A stretch of 64,000 bases of DNA, taken from the NCBI GenBank assembly GCA_019137255.1, contig WPDH01000065.1, forward strand, positions 310,001 to 374,000, read 5' to 3'. The first letter of the stretch is position 1. Each line of letters starts with the position of its first letter. This stretch comes from Corinectria fuckeliana. Taxonomy: Eukaryota > Ascomycota > Sordariomycetes > Hypocreales > Nectriaceae. The notes under the pieces were generated by a model. The model was given only the letters and a program-made list of their open reading frames with translations. It made no database searches and was not told the origin of the DNA. Below are positions 12,801-24,036 of the stretch, one piece after another. Made by a program: the position numbers and the translations under genes.

Positions 12801-13154
12801 CTCCGGTACTTGCATTCCACGGAATTCGCCAGCTCAGCCTCTTTCTGGTGGTGGTCCGCGAGCTCAAAACGATCTGATACTGAAGACGGTTCCGTTGGCC
12901 TAATGAAACTGCGATGGCAGTTGTCATGTGAATCAAATAATTCAATTAACCAAATGTTGCCTACCTGCTTTCAAAGGAGCATCGAGTCAATTGCTTGTCC
13001 GCCACGTGACGTGATGTCACTTCAACTTAGGGATCGTGCCCCGCGATGACGGCTTGTTGCCCCACGTTGACTCGCCTCTGTCCAGACCGCGAAATCCAGA
13101 CAATTAGCACAGGACATATGCACTGCGCCCACCGACTCCGGGTAGCTCACGAAT
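9811..13154. other. hex1 leader/promoter and long intergenic region
   Basis: The first several hundred bases are pyrimidine-rich when read on the minus strand and probably form the hex1 5' leader and promoter; a strong acceptor-like TTTTGTTTTTAG at about 9876-9887 (minus) suggests a leader intron. The rest, to the RQC2 start, has only short unsupported frames. A 9-bp tandem (TTCCCACAC) lies at about 10147-10183, and a GTACGTAC-GAA-GTACGTAC pair at about 12447-12465. Confidence 0.45.
10147..10183. repeat. 9-bp tandem repeat
   Basis: Three near-perfect TTCCCACAC units followed by two degenerate ones, upstream of hex1. Confidence 0.8.
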
Positions 13155-16100
13155 ATGAAGCAGAGATTCTCTTCCTTGGACGTCAAGGTAAAAATAGCCT
13201 ACATCTACCTCGTGGTTGCTTGCCAGTTGCTGACCATCACCCCGCAGGTCATCGCCCATGAGCTCCAAGAGCATCTGGTGACTCTGCGACTGTCCAATGT
13301 CTACGACCTTTCCTCCAAGATCTTCCTCCTCAAGTTCGCGAAGCCAGACAACAAGAAACAAGTCGTCATTGACACCGGCTTTCGCTGTCACTTGACCGAG
13401 TTCGCTCGGACCACAGCTGCGGCCCCCTCCGCATTTGTCGCGCGACTCCGAAAGTTCCTCAAGACAAGGCGGTTGACAGGAGTAACTCAAGTCGGAACCG
13501 ACCGAGTCCTCGAGTTCCAGTTTAGTGACGGCCAGTACCGACTGTTTCTCGAGTTCTTTGCTGTATGTGTCTGCTGATCTCAGTTGCAATTTGGACTTGC
13601 TAACGCATATGCCTCGTATAGAGCGGAAACATCATTCTTACCGATGCCGACCTCAAGATTCTCGCGCTGGCCAGAGCTGTCCCGGAAGGTGAAAATCAGG
13701 AACCCCAACGAGTCGGTCTTGAATATTTGTTGGAGAACCGACAAAACTACGCCGGAATTCCCCCTCTGACAAAGGAGAGGGTACACGATGCTCTGAAAGC
13801 TGCCGTGGACAAAGCTGCCGTGGCAGTCGCTTCTACGAAAAAGCTCAAGGGTAAACCTGGTGGTGATTTAAGAAAGGCTCTGGCTGTTTCCATCACAGAG
13901 TTGCCCCCAATTCTCGTGGATCACGCTTTACAAAAGAACCATTTCGATACAACAACGAAACCGGCAGATGTTTTGGCCAGTGAGAATCTACTAGACGACC
14001 TAGTGAAGTCGCTCTCCGAAGCTCGAAAAACGGTTGAGAACATCACTAGCTCAGCTACCTGTCCAGGTTACATCTTCGCGAAGCGCAATGGGCCCAAACG
14101 GGAAAGCATCGAGGAAAGTGACGCTCAGACTAAACGACAAGGCATCCTCTACGAAGACTTCCATCCGTTCATTCCACACAAGCTGGAAAAGGATCCAGAA
14201 TTTGAAGTCTTAGAGTTCAAAAGCTACAACGAGACCGTTGACGAGTTCTTTTCTTCGATAGAAGGGCAAAAGCTGGAGGCGAAACTCAACGAACGGGAGA
14301 TAGCAGCAAAGAGAAAGCTAGACGCGGCAAGACAAGAACAGTCCAAGCGAATCGAAGGATTGCAAGAGGCGCAGACATTGAACTTCCGCAAAGCCGCCGC
14401 GATCGAGGCCAATGTTGAGCGTGTCCAAGAGGCTATGGACGCAGTCAACGGGCTGCTCAGCCAGGGTATGGATTGGGTAGACATTGGGAAGTTGGTGGAA
14501 CGTGAAAAGAAGCGGCACAACCCCGTCGCCGAAGTTATCAAGCTGCCTCTCAATCTGTCCGAAAATATCGTCACATTGGAGCTTGCCGAGGAAGAATTCG
14601 AGGAAGAAGAAGATGATCCATATGAGACTGACGATAGCGCGTCCGAGAGTGGCGACGAATCGACACTCGCAAAAGGAAAACCTGCCGGCAAAGAGTTAGC
14701 CGTGGAGATCAATCTCGTTCTCACCCCGTGGGCCAACGCAAGAGAGTACTACGACCAACGAAAGACAGCGGTAGACAAGGAGGAGAAGACCCAGCTACAG
14801 GTGACCAAGGCGTTGAAGAATACCGGGCAAAAGATTGCCGAGGATCTCAAGAAAGGACTGAAGCTAGAGAAGGCTCTACTTCAACCGATCCGCAAGCAGA
14901 TGTGGTTCGAAAAGTTTATTTGGTTTGTCTCGTCTGATGGGTATCTGGTCATCGGGGGCAAGGATGCCCAACAGAATGAAATCGTCTACAAGAGGTACCT
15001 GTGCAAGGGAGACGTCTACTGCCACGCCGATTTGCATGGAGCCTCCAGCGTAATCATCAAGAACAACCCTAAGACACCAGATGCACCGATCCCTCCAGCG
15101 ACACTATCTCAAGCAGGTTCTCTTACTGTATGTTCGTCCGAAGCTTGGGACTCGAAAGCTGGGATGTCGGCTTGGTGGGTCAATGCCGATCAGGTCACGA
15201 AATCAGCTCCCACCGGAGAGTTCCTCCCAACAGGGAGCTTCATGGTGAGAGGCAAGAAGAACTTCCTTCCGCCCGCCCAGCTTCTGCTCGGCCTAGGGAT
15301 TATGTTCAAGGTCAGCGAAGAGAGCATGGCCAAGCATGTAAAGCATAGGCTATACGATGGCGACTTTACGGCTGGCAATGATGTGGCGCGACCTGCGCAA
15401 TCGTCTCATGACTCGGACGAGCACGAGCCGGCTGAGATAAAGCAACCCGACGCCACGGAGCACGATGAGGCATCTGACGACGAGTCTGAGGATGAGCAGC
15501 GTGACGAGAAGCCTCGAGACAACCCGCTTCAGGCATTTAATAGTGAGGACCGCAACTCCGGCGTACAGGAGGCCGAGGAAGGCATCTCGGAACTGCATGT
15601 TGATAACAACCCCGCCCCTGGGGATTCGCCTACCCAGCAGGACGACGAACAATCGGATGAGGAAGAAAATGATGAAAACCCCACCACCGAAGCATCTGAA
15701 GCACCAAGCAAGTCGTCAACTCCAGCCCCCGGGAAGAAAACCCCTGCCAAACGTGGCAAGCGCGGCAAGGCCAAGAAGATCGCTGCCAAGTACAAGAACC
15801 AAGACGAGGAGGACCGCGCGGCTGCAGAAGCCCTGATCGGCGCGGCCGCAGGTCGTGAGAAAGCCGAGGCCGAAGCCAAGGCCAAGGCGGAGCACGAAGC
15901 CGAGCTCGCGGCCGCCAAGGAGCGTCGTCGAGCGCAGCACCAGCGCCAGCAAAAGGAGACGGCCGAGCACGAGGAGATCCGGCGCGTTATGATGGACGAG
16001 GGCGTCGACATGCTCGACGCCGACGAGGCGGACCAGATGACGGCCCTCGACGCCCTCGTCGGCATCCCGCTGCCCGGCGACGAGATCCTCGAGATCATCC

Positions 16101-16459
16101 CCGTGTGCGCCCCCTGGAACGCCCTCGGCCGCTTCAAGTACAAGGCCAAGCTGCAGCCCGGCGCCACCAAGAAGGGCAAGGCCGTCAAGGAGGTCCTGGA
16201 GCGCTGGAAGTTCGCCAGCAGCCGCAAGGGCGTCGTCGACGAGACCGCCCGCGACACGGAGCGCATGTGGCCTCGCGAAGTCGAGCTGATCAAGGCCCTC
16301 AAGCCCGAGGAGACGTACAACTGCGTGCCCGTCGGAAAGGTCAGGGTCTTGATGGCGGGTGGCACCTCAGGCGGAGGCGGTGGAGGAGGTGGTGGCGGAA
16401 GCAGTAAGAAAGGTGGCGGCAAGGCGGGGAGAGGTGGCAAGGGGTCGAAGAGGTCATAA
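13155..16459 (+). CDS. RQC2/NEMF-type ribosome quality control factor (NFACT family)
   Basis: Rqc2/Tae2/NEMF binds stalled 60S subunits carrying peptidyl-tRNA, recruits the Ltn1 E3 ligase and directs C-terminal Ala/Thr tailing. Exons 13155-13187, 13248-13562 and 13622-16459 join across two introns of about 60 bp in phase 0 to give 1061 aa (yeast Rqc2 is 1038). The NFACT-N residues needed for tailing in yeast (Asp9, Asp98, Arg99) appear as Asp9 and Asp96-Arg97 in GTDRVLEF. A coiled-coil stretch lies in the middle, followed by an NFACT-R (DUF814) domain around WFVSSDGYLVIGGKDAQQNE. After that come an acidic disordered region, a Lys-rich segment (KKTPAKRGKRGKAKK), a charged coiled coil and a Gly/Lys-rich tail with a ten-Gly run. 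Convergent with the annexin gene, 195 bp apart. Confidence 0.94.
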
Positions 16460-16654
16460 TCATGAAGGGTGGATTATATCAAACTGAAAAAGGACATATA
16501 GGAGCTATCTATAGTAGGCTAATGGCACGCATCTAGACGCTCCTTGAACGAAAGGCCGTAGCTTCGTTTCCAACACGCGACTCGCACCACCACATAGACA
16601 GACAGGCATACATACGCTATTACATTCTCGTTAAAAGTCCGCCTAATTACCGTT

Positions 16655-19413
16655 TCACCTGACACTAATAGCAACCTTTTCAAACCTCCTCACATCGTCG
16701 GGCGTGCGGGTGATGCACAGCTCGCAGCAAAACAGACCCCACTCGCCGCTGGTGGACTCGCGAACAGCATCCGAGAGACCCTTGCCGTAGCGCTCGCGGT
16801 AGGCGTGCTTGACGGCGCGCATGTGGTGCGGGTCCCAGTGGTACCGGACGAGGCGCGAAATGAGCAGCTCGCGGCGCAGGCCGTCCTTGCGGGAGGCGGT
16901 GATGGCGTGGTGTAGGAGGAGGGCGTCACGAACGGGGCGGTTGATGACGCCGTTGAGGATGTGCACGAGGAGCTCGCCCTGGAGCATGGGTGTCAGCGTC
17001 TAGTTGACCAGCGGGTTAGGATCGGGGAGAGGGATGGAGGACTTACAACCAGGTTCCCGCTCTTCTTGAGGGCGTCGCGGGCAAAGTTGCTGCCATAGTG
17101 GCGCTCATACTCCTGCAGGACGACGCGCAGATGGGAGTCGCTGCGCTGGACAACGATGGTGATCATGGCCGACTCGCCGCCCTTGTCCGACTTGACGGCG
17201 TGACGCAACTCGCTCACGTCGAGGTCGACGAGTTCGTAGTCGATCGGGAGCAGGCGGCCGTACCCGTCGTATTCCTCCATGCGGCGCTCGTCCAGAACCA
17301 TCATGACAGCCTTCTTGAACTTGTCTTCCCTGAGTTCCGTCTTCATGCACTTGGTGAGGCTGTTGTCGTACTTCTTGTCCGAGAAGCTGTCCTTGATGGC
17401 GCGGACTTCCTCGTTGGTGCGGCCCATGAGCGACTCGATGAGGAGCTCGCGGCGGGTCTTGTCGCCCTGGTACCAGAAGTTGGCCCAGTATGCTTCGCTC
17501 TCCCACTTGCCCAGGGCAACGGCGTAGGCGGCCTTCGTGAGGAGCGGGTCCTCGTCCTTGAGGCGCGCGCGGATGTGTTTGGCGATATTGACACCCTTGC
17601 GTTCCGAACCCGTCTTGACAATCCGCTTGTACTCGGCGCGTAGCTCCATTACTTGCTCGTGGGTCAAGCTAGGGAGAATCTCAATGATGGGCGCCGTGTC
17701 GGGATTTTTGCTCCCCTTAAGAGCCTGAGCGAGCTGAGTGGTTATGTCTTCAGGGTCGTGAAAGCGTGCACGCCGGCCACGCTTCTTACCATCCCCCTCG
17801 ATGTCAGACCCAATTGGCGACACGGGCTCGAGGCCTCTGGGGTCGTTGCCCGCGTTTTGCGTTGCGAGAAGAAGCGGCGAAGGCATGGGCGAGCAGTCCT
17901 GGTATGTGCCGTAATATGATTCGAGCAGAGGTGAACCGGGTGCTGAGGCTAGACTCATACCTGCGAGACGCCCCGAGTCGACTGTCAACGAGGAAGAACC
18001 TCGCGCGTCCCTCGATCTCGATCTCTCCCGACGCCCTGGCTCGACGGACAACATATCTGAGCCGGAGGACTTGTTCCTCCGGTGGTCTCTGGATCGGTCT
18101 TTGGACTTGTCCCTCGACCTTGACTTCTCCCGTCTGCGACTGCTAGAGTCGGCAGCGAGCAGGTCCGAGCTGCCTCTGGGGTCAGAAGACTTCTCCCTGC
18201 GACGGTCGCGGGACCTATCTCTGTCGCGGCTCCCTGGCTCAACCGTCAAGACATTGGCAGCTCCAAGGAGCGAGTCACCCCTTCTGCGAGAGCTACGCGC
18301 TTCCGCAGTTGGGCTATGTGGGTTCCGGTCGTCCGGTTTACCGTACCGGTGAGAGTCGTAGTCCTCCACCGGGCGCCGCCGGTCTGGGCTGTCTTCGCGA
18401 GCTCCGTACTTGGAGGAGCGCTTTTCGTCCCTCCGTTCGTCCCTCCGGTCATTGTACTTTTTATCTCGCCTATCATCGTATCTTTCGTCACGTCTTTCGT
18501 CGTACCTTTCGTCACGCTTGGCATCGTGCTCGTCGCCAGGAGCGTAGGTACCAAAGGAAGTCATGGTGTGGCTGGAGGTCGTTGGAATTCCAGTCGCTTT
18601 CCCGTAAGCCAAATCTTCAGTGCCAGCGGGTGGACGCTTAGGCACAGGCGGTTTTCCGTATGCCAGGTCGTCTTCGTGGGTCCCTTTGTCATCCTTGTCC
18701 TTCTTGCTGCTACCCAACCCAAAGGCGCTGCTGGCGGTACCACCGACGACAGAGGCAAGCTTGCGGCTGTATTTCTGCGGGAGGAACTTGAGCTTGTCCT
18801 CCTCCTCTTCGGGCCGGTTGTCGTGCTTGTCTTCGCGATGACCGTCATACTTGTCATCGCGGCGGGTGTCATACCTGTCGTCACGGCGGGTGTCATATTT
18901 CCCCTCGCTGCGGGTATCCTGTTTCTCCTCTCGACGACCGGCGTACTTGTCTTCTCGGCGACTTTCGTAGGTGTCCTCGCGGGGTTCCGCGTAGTGGATG
19001 CGGGGTTCCTCTCCCTTGCCCTTGCCGCGCGGCTCGTCGTCTGGGAACGCGCCGGGCAGCGCAGAGCTGTTTACCTGGTCACGAGAGCTGCGGTACTGCG
19101 AGTCTGGAGTAGGCGAGGCGGTCTTGTAGGTGGGCTTCTGGGATTGGGAATCGTAGCCGTATGTGCCCTGGCCGGCGGGGAGGTAGGAGTCGAGGCCGCC
19201 CTCCTCGGGGTAGGGCAGGGCGCCGCTGGCCTGTGCATCGCCGCGGCCCTTGTAGCGGTCATCGAGGTCGTCCTCGGGGTAGATGTAGCTGGGCTCGCGG
19301 ACGTCGGCATACGAGACGGGAGGTTCTGGCTTCGGCTCGTCCCTGGAGCGACGGTCGCGCGACCGGGAGCGGGAGCGGCCTTTTCGGTCGCGATCTTCAG
19401 GGTATAGCGACAT
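16655..19413 (-). CDS. annexin C4-like protein with long charged N-terminal region
   Basis: Annexin-family protein of 896 aa. Exons 19413-17047 and 16978-16655 join in phase 0 across a 68-bp intron. The start MSLYPEDRD at 19413 is preferred over an upstream non-ATG extension. Residues 1 to about 560 are disordered and very rich in Arg/Asp/Glu/Ser/Lys. They include an RS-type patch (GRSRSRSRDRRSRD) and two blocks of RRDDRYD/RRDEKYD-like tandem repeats. The last 300 or so residues hold four degenerate annexin repeats, e.g. DTAPIIEILPSLTHEQVMEL and RRELLIESLMGRTNEEVRAI. The canonical GxGTD calcium loops are missing in all four, so Ca-dependent membrane binding is doubtful. The second exon supplies the end of repeat three and repeat four. 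A scaffolding role is possible but is inference. Confidence 0.88.
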
Positions 19414-21165
19414 GGTGGTCGGCTCTTGGAGGCCCGGGGTTATTTCAAAACTCGAGACAACCAGGGCAGGCAGACCCTCTTCAATCTTGTGAGGTTGAGG
19501 ACGGACAGCAGCAACGTCTAGCGACACAGTCGCAGTCACAGTCGCTGGGGAGAGAGTTGGTGCAGTGCAGAGAGGTGATGGTGTAAGAAGCAAAGGGAGG
19601 GAACGAAAAGGAAGAGCTGCAGTAATTAACTAACTAGGCGTCGGCTCTCGAGCAACCAAGTCAGCCAATCCACACCAGACTACTTCGTACCTATCTACCT
19701 AAGCTACCTACGAAGCACGCCCAGCCCAGCCCAGGACTCGCTCCAGGATCTATCCAAGGCTCCCATCGTGCTGGGGCTGAAACCTCACCTGCAGTTGGAC
19801 TCATGCGGGCGGCTCCGACCAACAGATGCCGTCCAGCTCCAGCCAAAAGCTCGCCTTGGACCCTGCGATGCAGCTAGATTACTAGTAGTTCCAGGGCGAC
19901 AACTCCCATGCAAAACAGGTCGTCATAGGCGCGATGAGCTCTCGAGGGGCCTCCACTCTGGGCGTCTTCCTCGCCGTTTTAGCGCCGCGTACCAACGTTA
20001 AGAGCCACCATTGTGCCACTGCCAGAACCCCCCGCAGGGCAGACCAATGGCACCTGCAGCGCTCTCTCCGAACGTCTCCAGAGTCCAGAGAGGTATCCAG
20101 CTAGTCGCCACCCCGGCGCCAAAGGGATGCCCTGCTGTGTGGCTGGCTGGCTGTAGATACTTCTACCTTGCAACTTGCTACTATGTACCTAATAAAAATA
20201 ACCCACTCAGAGGGGCTCACCGGCAAGGCCGCAGGGCAGGGCAGGACAAGGCAAGGTAAGGCAGGGTAATAAAGGGCAGGGGACTTTGGTCTAGGTGGCA
20301 TGACAACGTCAGCATTGAGAAGATAATGACGCCTCGTCTACATCACAAGAAGTTCTACTCCGTACGTCTCCAGTGGACGCCTACAGTGGGTGGGGGCCAA
20401 AACAGAGACCTTGGTGGTGTGAGTCGAGACTCATGTCAAACCAGATGAAGGCAGATGACATTCATGTGCTTCAAGCTGAGTAACAAAAATATTCAATCAT
20501 ATGGTAATATATAGCTTCCATCTTGGTCCCCTTTTTCATTCATTTTTTTTTCATTACGTTTTTTGTTCTTTTTCTTTTTTTTCTGTTTTCTTTTTTTTTT
20601 TCCTTATTCTTTTTCTAGTTTTGACTCTTTCTTTCTTTCTTTTTTTGCTTCAATTTTTTCTTTTCTTTTTTGCATGGAATCGAACTCATGGGGCAGATGC
20701 CCAACATAGGTGTTAAGTAGATAATCTACGTTAAGCCATTTCGTTAAGTTATTAGTCCTCCACATGTTCCTGGAGGTGAAAGAGTATAGTTACTATATAA
20801 GGTGCCTTAGGTTTTCTTCGTGAAGGCATCAGGGTTGACTAGGTGCTGAATGGACATGGGGGCGGACGTCCGGGTTGAAGGAAATACTGTTCAAGTTGAC
20901 TAGCAACGGTGATACCACACAGGGTGGGCACACAAGTCACATCCTTCCATCCCCGTGATGCCATCATCAGACTCTACACTTCAGCAGGACCCAATCCCGA
21001 GAGACTACGTATCAGATGCCTCATCGACACAAACCAGTGGTTGAAAGGTGCATTGATGGAGCGTCACTCCCAAGAAACCTGAGCAACGTCGGGATTACAG
21101 ACACACATATGAATACCCAAGTACTGGCTGGTGCTGACAGGCTTTCAACTTTTATCCTTCAACGT
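19414..21165. other. intergenic region with T-rich tract
   Basis: Annexin promoter on the left and 3' region of the methyltransferase gene on the right. Apart from the tRNA-like element at about 20.5-20.8 kb, I see no gene. The hydrophobic frame over 20501-20716 (plus) merely translates the T-rich tract. Confidence 0.5.
20515..20790 (-). mobile_element. possible SINE-like element: tRNA-like head with A/G-rich tail
   Basis: Read on the minus strand, about 20780-20675 looks like a decayed tRNA or RNA polymerase III unit. TAACGAAATGG resembles an A box, and ACG/CGT could form a short D stem. AGTTCGATTCC matches the B-box consensus at all but one position. It is followed directly by about 140 bases of almost pure A and G (AAAAAAGAAAAG and so on). 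A pol III head plus an A-rich tail is the layout of tRNA-derived SINEs. A proper cloverleaf cannot be folded by eye and no target-site duplication was recognised, so it could also be a tRNA relic beside a simple repeat. Confidence 0.35.
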
Positions 21166-22351
21166 CTACTCACGAGGCACTCTGTCTCCTCTCTGAAAAA
21201 CATACAGCGCCTCGTCCTTGCCGGCGAAGCTGGGCAACGCAATCTGCACCACCTTCGTCCACTCCTTGTGCTCCCTCTCCATGAACTGGTCCATCGTCAC
21301 GTTTCGAAATCCCGTGTATCCGTTGCCGTTCTGAGTGCCAACCACCGCAATCGTGTCACCCTGGAAGGCGTCCACCAGATTCCGTGTGAAGCCACCCTCG
21401 GTACCTCCTCCGACTCCGCCGCCCACGACGGGATACACCAGGAGGAGCACCATGTCTTTGCCTCCCGCGTTTCTGCGCAGCCATTTCACGCCGTCTGAGA
21501 TGGTGGTGTCGCTGACCCAGTTGACTCGCCATTCACTCTGCATGTTGTCTACCGGGTGGGCCGTGAGGCCATACTGGCGAAGCATGAACGACCAGTAGCC
21601 GTTCCCGGAACCGATGTCGGCTACAGACCGTCCATCGGCGAGGATTTTGAGCATCTCAAGGCTTTCGTGAGACGGTGTGGCACACCCAAAGTGATGCATG
21701 AAAATGGGCAGGACGTGGTGGCTGGTGGCCACTCGCTCTGCCGAGAGACATGGGCCACACCACTCCAGCGTACGACAGGACCATGTCCAGAAGTCGTAGT
21801 ACGGGTTGGGGCTGGGTGGCTTCTTGCATTTGGGAACGGTCAGTCTCGCCGTCAAGGCTGGGTGCAGATATCGCTTGTCAGTGAGGTTGGCGGCAGCCTC
21901 GCTCCGGATGGAAGCCTTCTTGGCGTTGGTGCCCAGGTTCTTGAGCGCCGAGGCCGTCGCCGTCGACGGATTGAAGACGGAGACGTAGGCTTCGACGTCG
22001 GCCTGGGGAGGTGGGTCTCTCTGCGGCGAGCTTTCAGCCTGTGCCCTGGTAGGACGTCGACGAACGGGTTCTTACAGGCGAGCGGTCCTCGTTGCGGTAC
22101 CAGGCGTGCAGTCCGTTGGCACCGCCGAGGGCGACGACGGCTTGGACCTCGGCCAGCTTGACACTTGTTATGGCATGATAGGTGTACTGGTCGCGCTCCG
22201 GCAGCTGCAGCAGGGCTCTGCTAGCATTGTACAGGTCGTTTTGGCCGAGGAGGTCTAGGGCTTGCTTCTGACGATCGACATCCTGGATGAGGGTGTCTGG
22301 GTCGAAGGAGGGGCTGCCGACGCAGTAGGTGAACTTTGCGGGTGGAGACAT
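21166..22351 (-). CDS. putative SAM-dependent methyltransferase (fungal, unassigned)
   Basis: Two exons, 22351-22076 and 22020-21166, join in phase 0 across a 55-bp GT-AG intron to give 376 aa starting MSPPAKFTYC. The signature is VADIGSGNGYW at residues 225-235, a class I SAM-binding motif I, followed by a downstream acidic turn (HPVDN) and a Gly-rich loop (VVGGGVGGGTEGG). The N-terminal 220 residues are helical-looking and not recognised, including WTWSCRTLEWCGPCLSAERV with several Cys and Trp. The substrate is unknown. The stop overlaps a donor-like GTGAGT, so a small additional 3' exon cannot be excluded. Its 5' end faces that of the LaeA-like gene about 1.7 kb away. Confidence 0.8.
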
Positions 22352-24036
22352 TCAATTGAGAAGAATGGGAGGGAGGCAGAGTCGCATGAGGATCATCAAC
22401 CGGACTTTGAGAGAGGAATTGATTGATACGATGGTGACGTGAGTTGTCTCTGTCTCTGTTGGAAGGTGGATACTCTGTGGTCGTCGACTTTGCTTGGCAC
22501 CCTACGGCAAAGTACCTAGACTGGCTTAGGCTAATTCGATGCAGTACGAATGCAGCACTGCATTCGCGCTCTGTGGGAGAACCACCTACGTGAGACCAAG
22601 TGGACGTGAGACCAGTTTCAAAGTTCAACCAGATCAACCCATTGCGGGGTAGTGTTAAAGACATTGTTTTATTAAGACCGGTTCAAGTGGGATATTCATA
22701 CAGCCAAGACCCATGGGACCGGCTGCTGGGTCACTCGCGAGAGGGAGAAAAGGCCGCGGTATTTGCTAAGAGGTAACTGGCCTAGGAAAAATGGTAACCA
22801 TGAAAGCCTCGAAACTCCTCCCCACTCTCATGCCATAACAGGTATGCGTCGTACGTAGAGAAAACAACAACGAGACAAGTAGGAAGGGGGGGAAGCAAAG
22901 CCGCCGAGAGCGAGCCCGGCTTGGGAGTCGAGTACGGGCAGGATAGAGGGACTACAAGTCGAATACTAAGATATGACTTATCACCGAGACATTGAGGGTT
23001 TATTTAGGAAATAGCAATAAGAATGTCGTAGACTGTGTTCTTCCGGGGTGGGGGTGGCTACATGGTACACCTGGTCTCGTGGGCAAGGGCTGTTGGTTGA
23101 TTAGACTGAGACTTGTTGGCACATTTGACACAGAGCTGACCGAGACAATATTGAAGGGCTTTAGAGTGATGCTTGAAGTACTTCTGGGGTAAGTACAATT
23201 ACTTACAGATTAGTACTGCGGCGGGGAACCCTTCCACTGCCGCCCGCAGCGCTCTCCTTGCCGCTGGTTGATTAGCACTTATTTACAGGCGGGTCGAAAG
23301 TACGTAGTAGAAGCAATTGTTTGAAAAGGAAATCGATAAAAGCTAGTTACCTCCCTAGGTAGTTATCGATTATTACCTGCAGAATCGAGTCTGGGGATGA
23401 AAAGCACGAGGCAAGGCGCAATGTACATACCCATTTAGCGACCCAGTATGGAGACCTTGGCTGGGTGCGTTCCGGCGCAAGTGGTGCCCCGCTGGTTTCC
23501 TCCCTCGTCTTCTTGGGACCTGAAGTTGGCGCCCTTGAATGGCCGTCTTCAAATGCCCGACGCTTTTCCATCCCGCCGATTGAACGTTTCCCTTCTACAT
23601 GCCACTCGACGCCAGCGCTGGACTCTCCGCTTCTCTCGTCTACTCTTCTTCAGCACTTCGCGTCTCAAATCCCGGCCTCACTCTAGCGCGTCGACTCCGA
23701 CTCCCGGACTCCCGGACTCCCGGACTCCTGCGCCTGGATGCTGATCTTCAAGGACGTTCGAGGCCCCATTGCGACAGCATCGCCATCCTTCCGCCGCCCC
23801 TAAGCTTTTGGACCTGGTGTAAGACCGTGCGTCGAACCGGCCTCCGACCTTCCATTACATATCGACCACCAGCTCGCGGCTCGGCTCGCCCAGGTGCCAT
23901 TGCTTCCCGGACGCTGGGTAGCATCATCCCAAGGCCGATCCCGCCGCCATTGGATCTCTGAGATCCGCCGGCATCCGCGTCCGTGTTGTCCGGTACTAGT
24001 TCTGCTGCCTTTTCAGCTGCCCCGGCAATCAACGCC
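22352..24036. other. bidirectional intergenic region between two methyltransferase genes
   Basis: About 1.7 kb shared by two divergently transcribed genes. It contains an 8-bp tandem (CTCCCGGA, three copies) at 23701-23724. A polypyrimidine stretch ending CTTTTCAG at 24008-24015 may be the acceptor of a leader intron of the downstream gene. No supported gene. Confidence 0.5.
23701..23724. repeat. 8-bp tandem repeat
   Basis: Three exact copies of CTCCCGGA, flanked by degenerate copies, in the leader region of the LaeA-like gene. Confidence 0.8.

Noticed and set aside
15529..16440. Minus-strand frame with Pro and Ser runs opposite RQC2
   Set aside because: It is antisense to the Gly/Lys-rich tail and coiled coil of RQC2. 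Composition and position show it is a shadow.
18316..19407. A 363-codon hydrophobic plus-strand frame
   Set aside because: It is the shadow of the Arg/Asp-rich annexin N-terminal region; the complement of charged codons reads as Val/Leu/Ser.
20501..20716. Apparent Phe/Leu-rich membrane protein
   Set aside because: It is only a translation of a T-rich tract.
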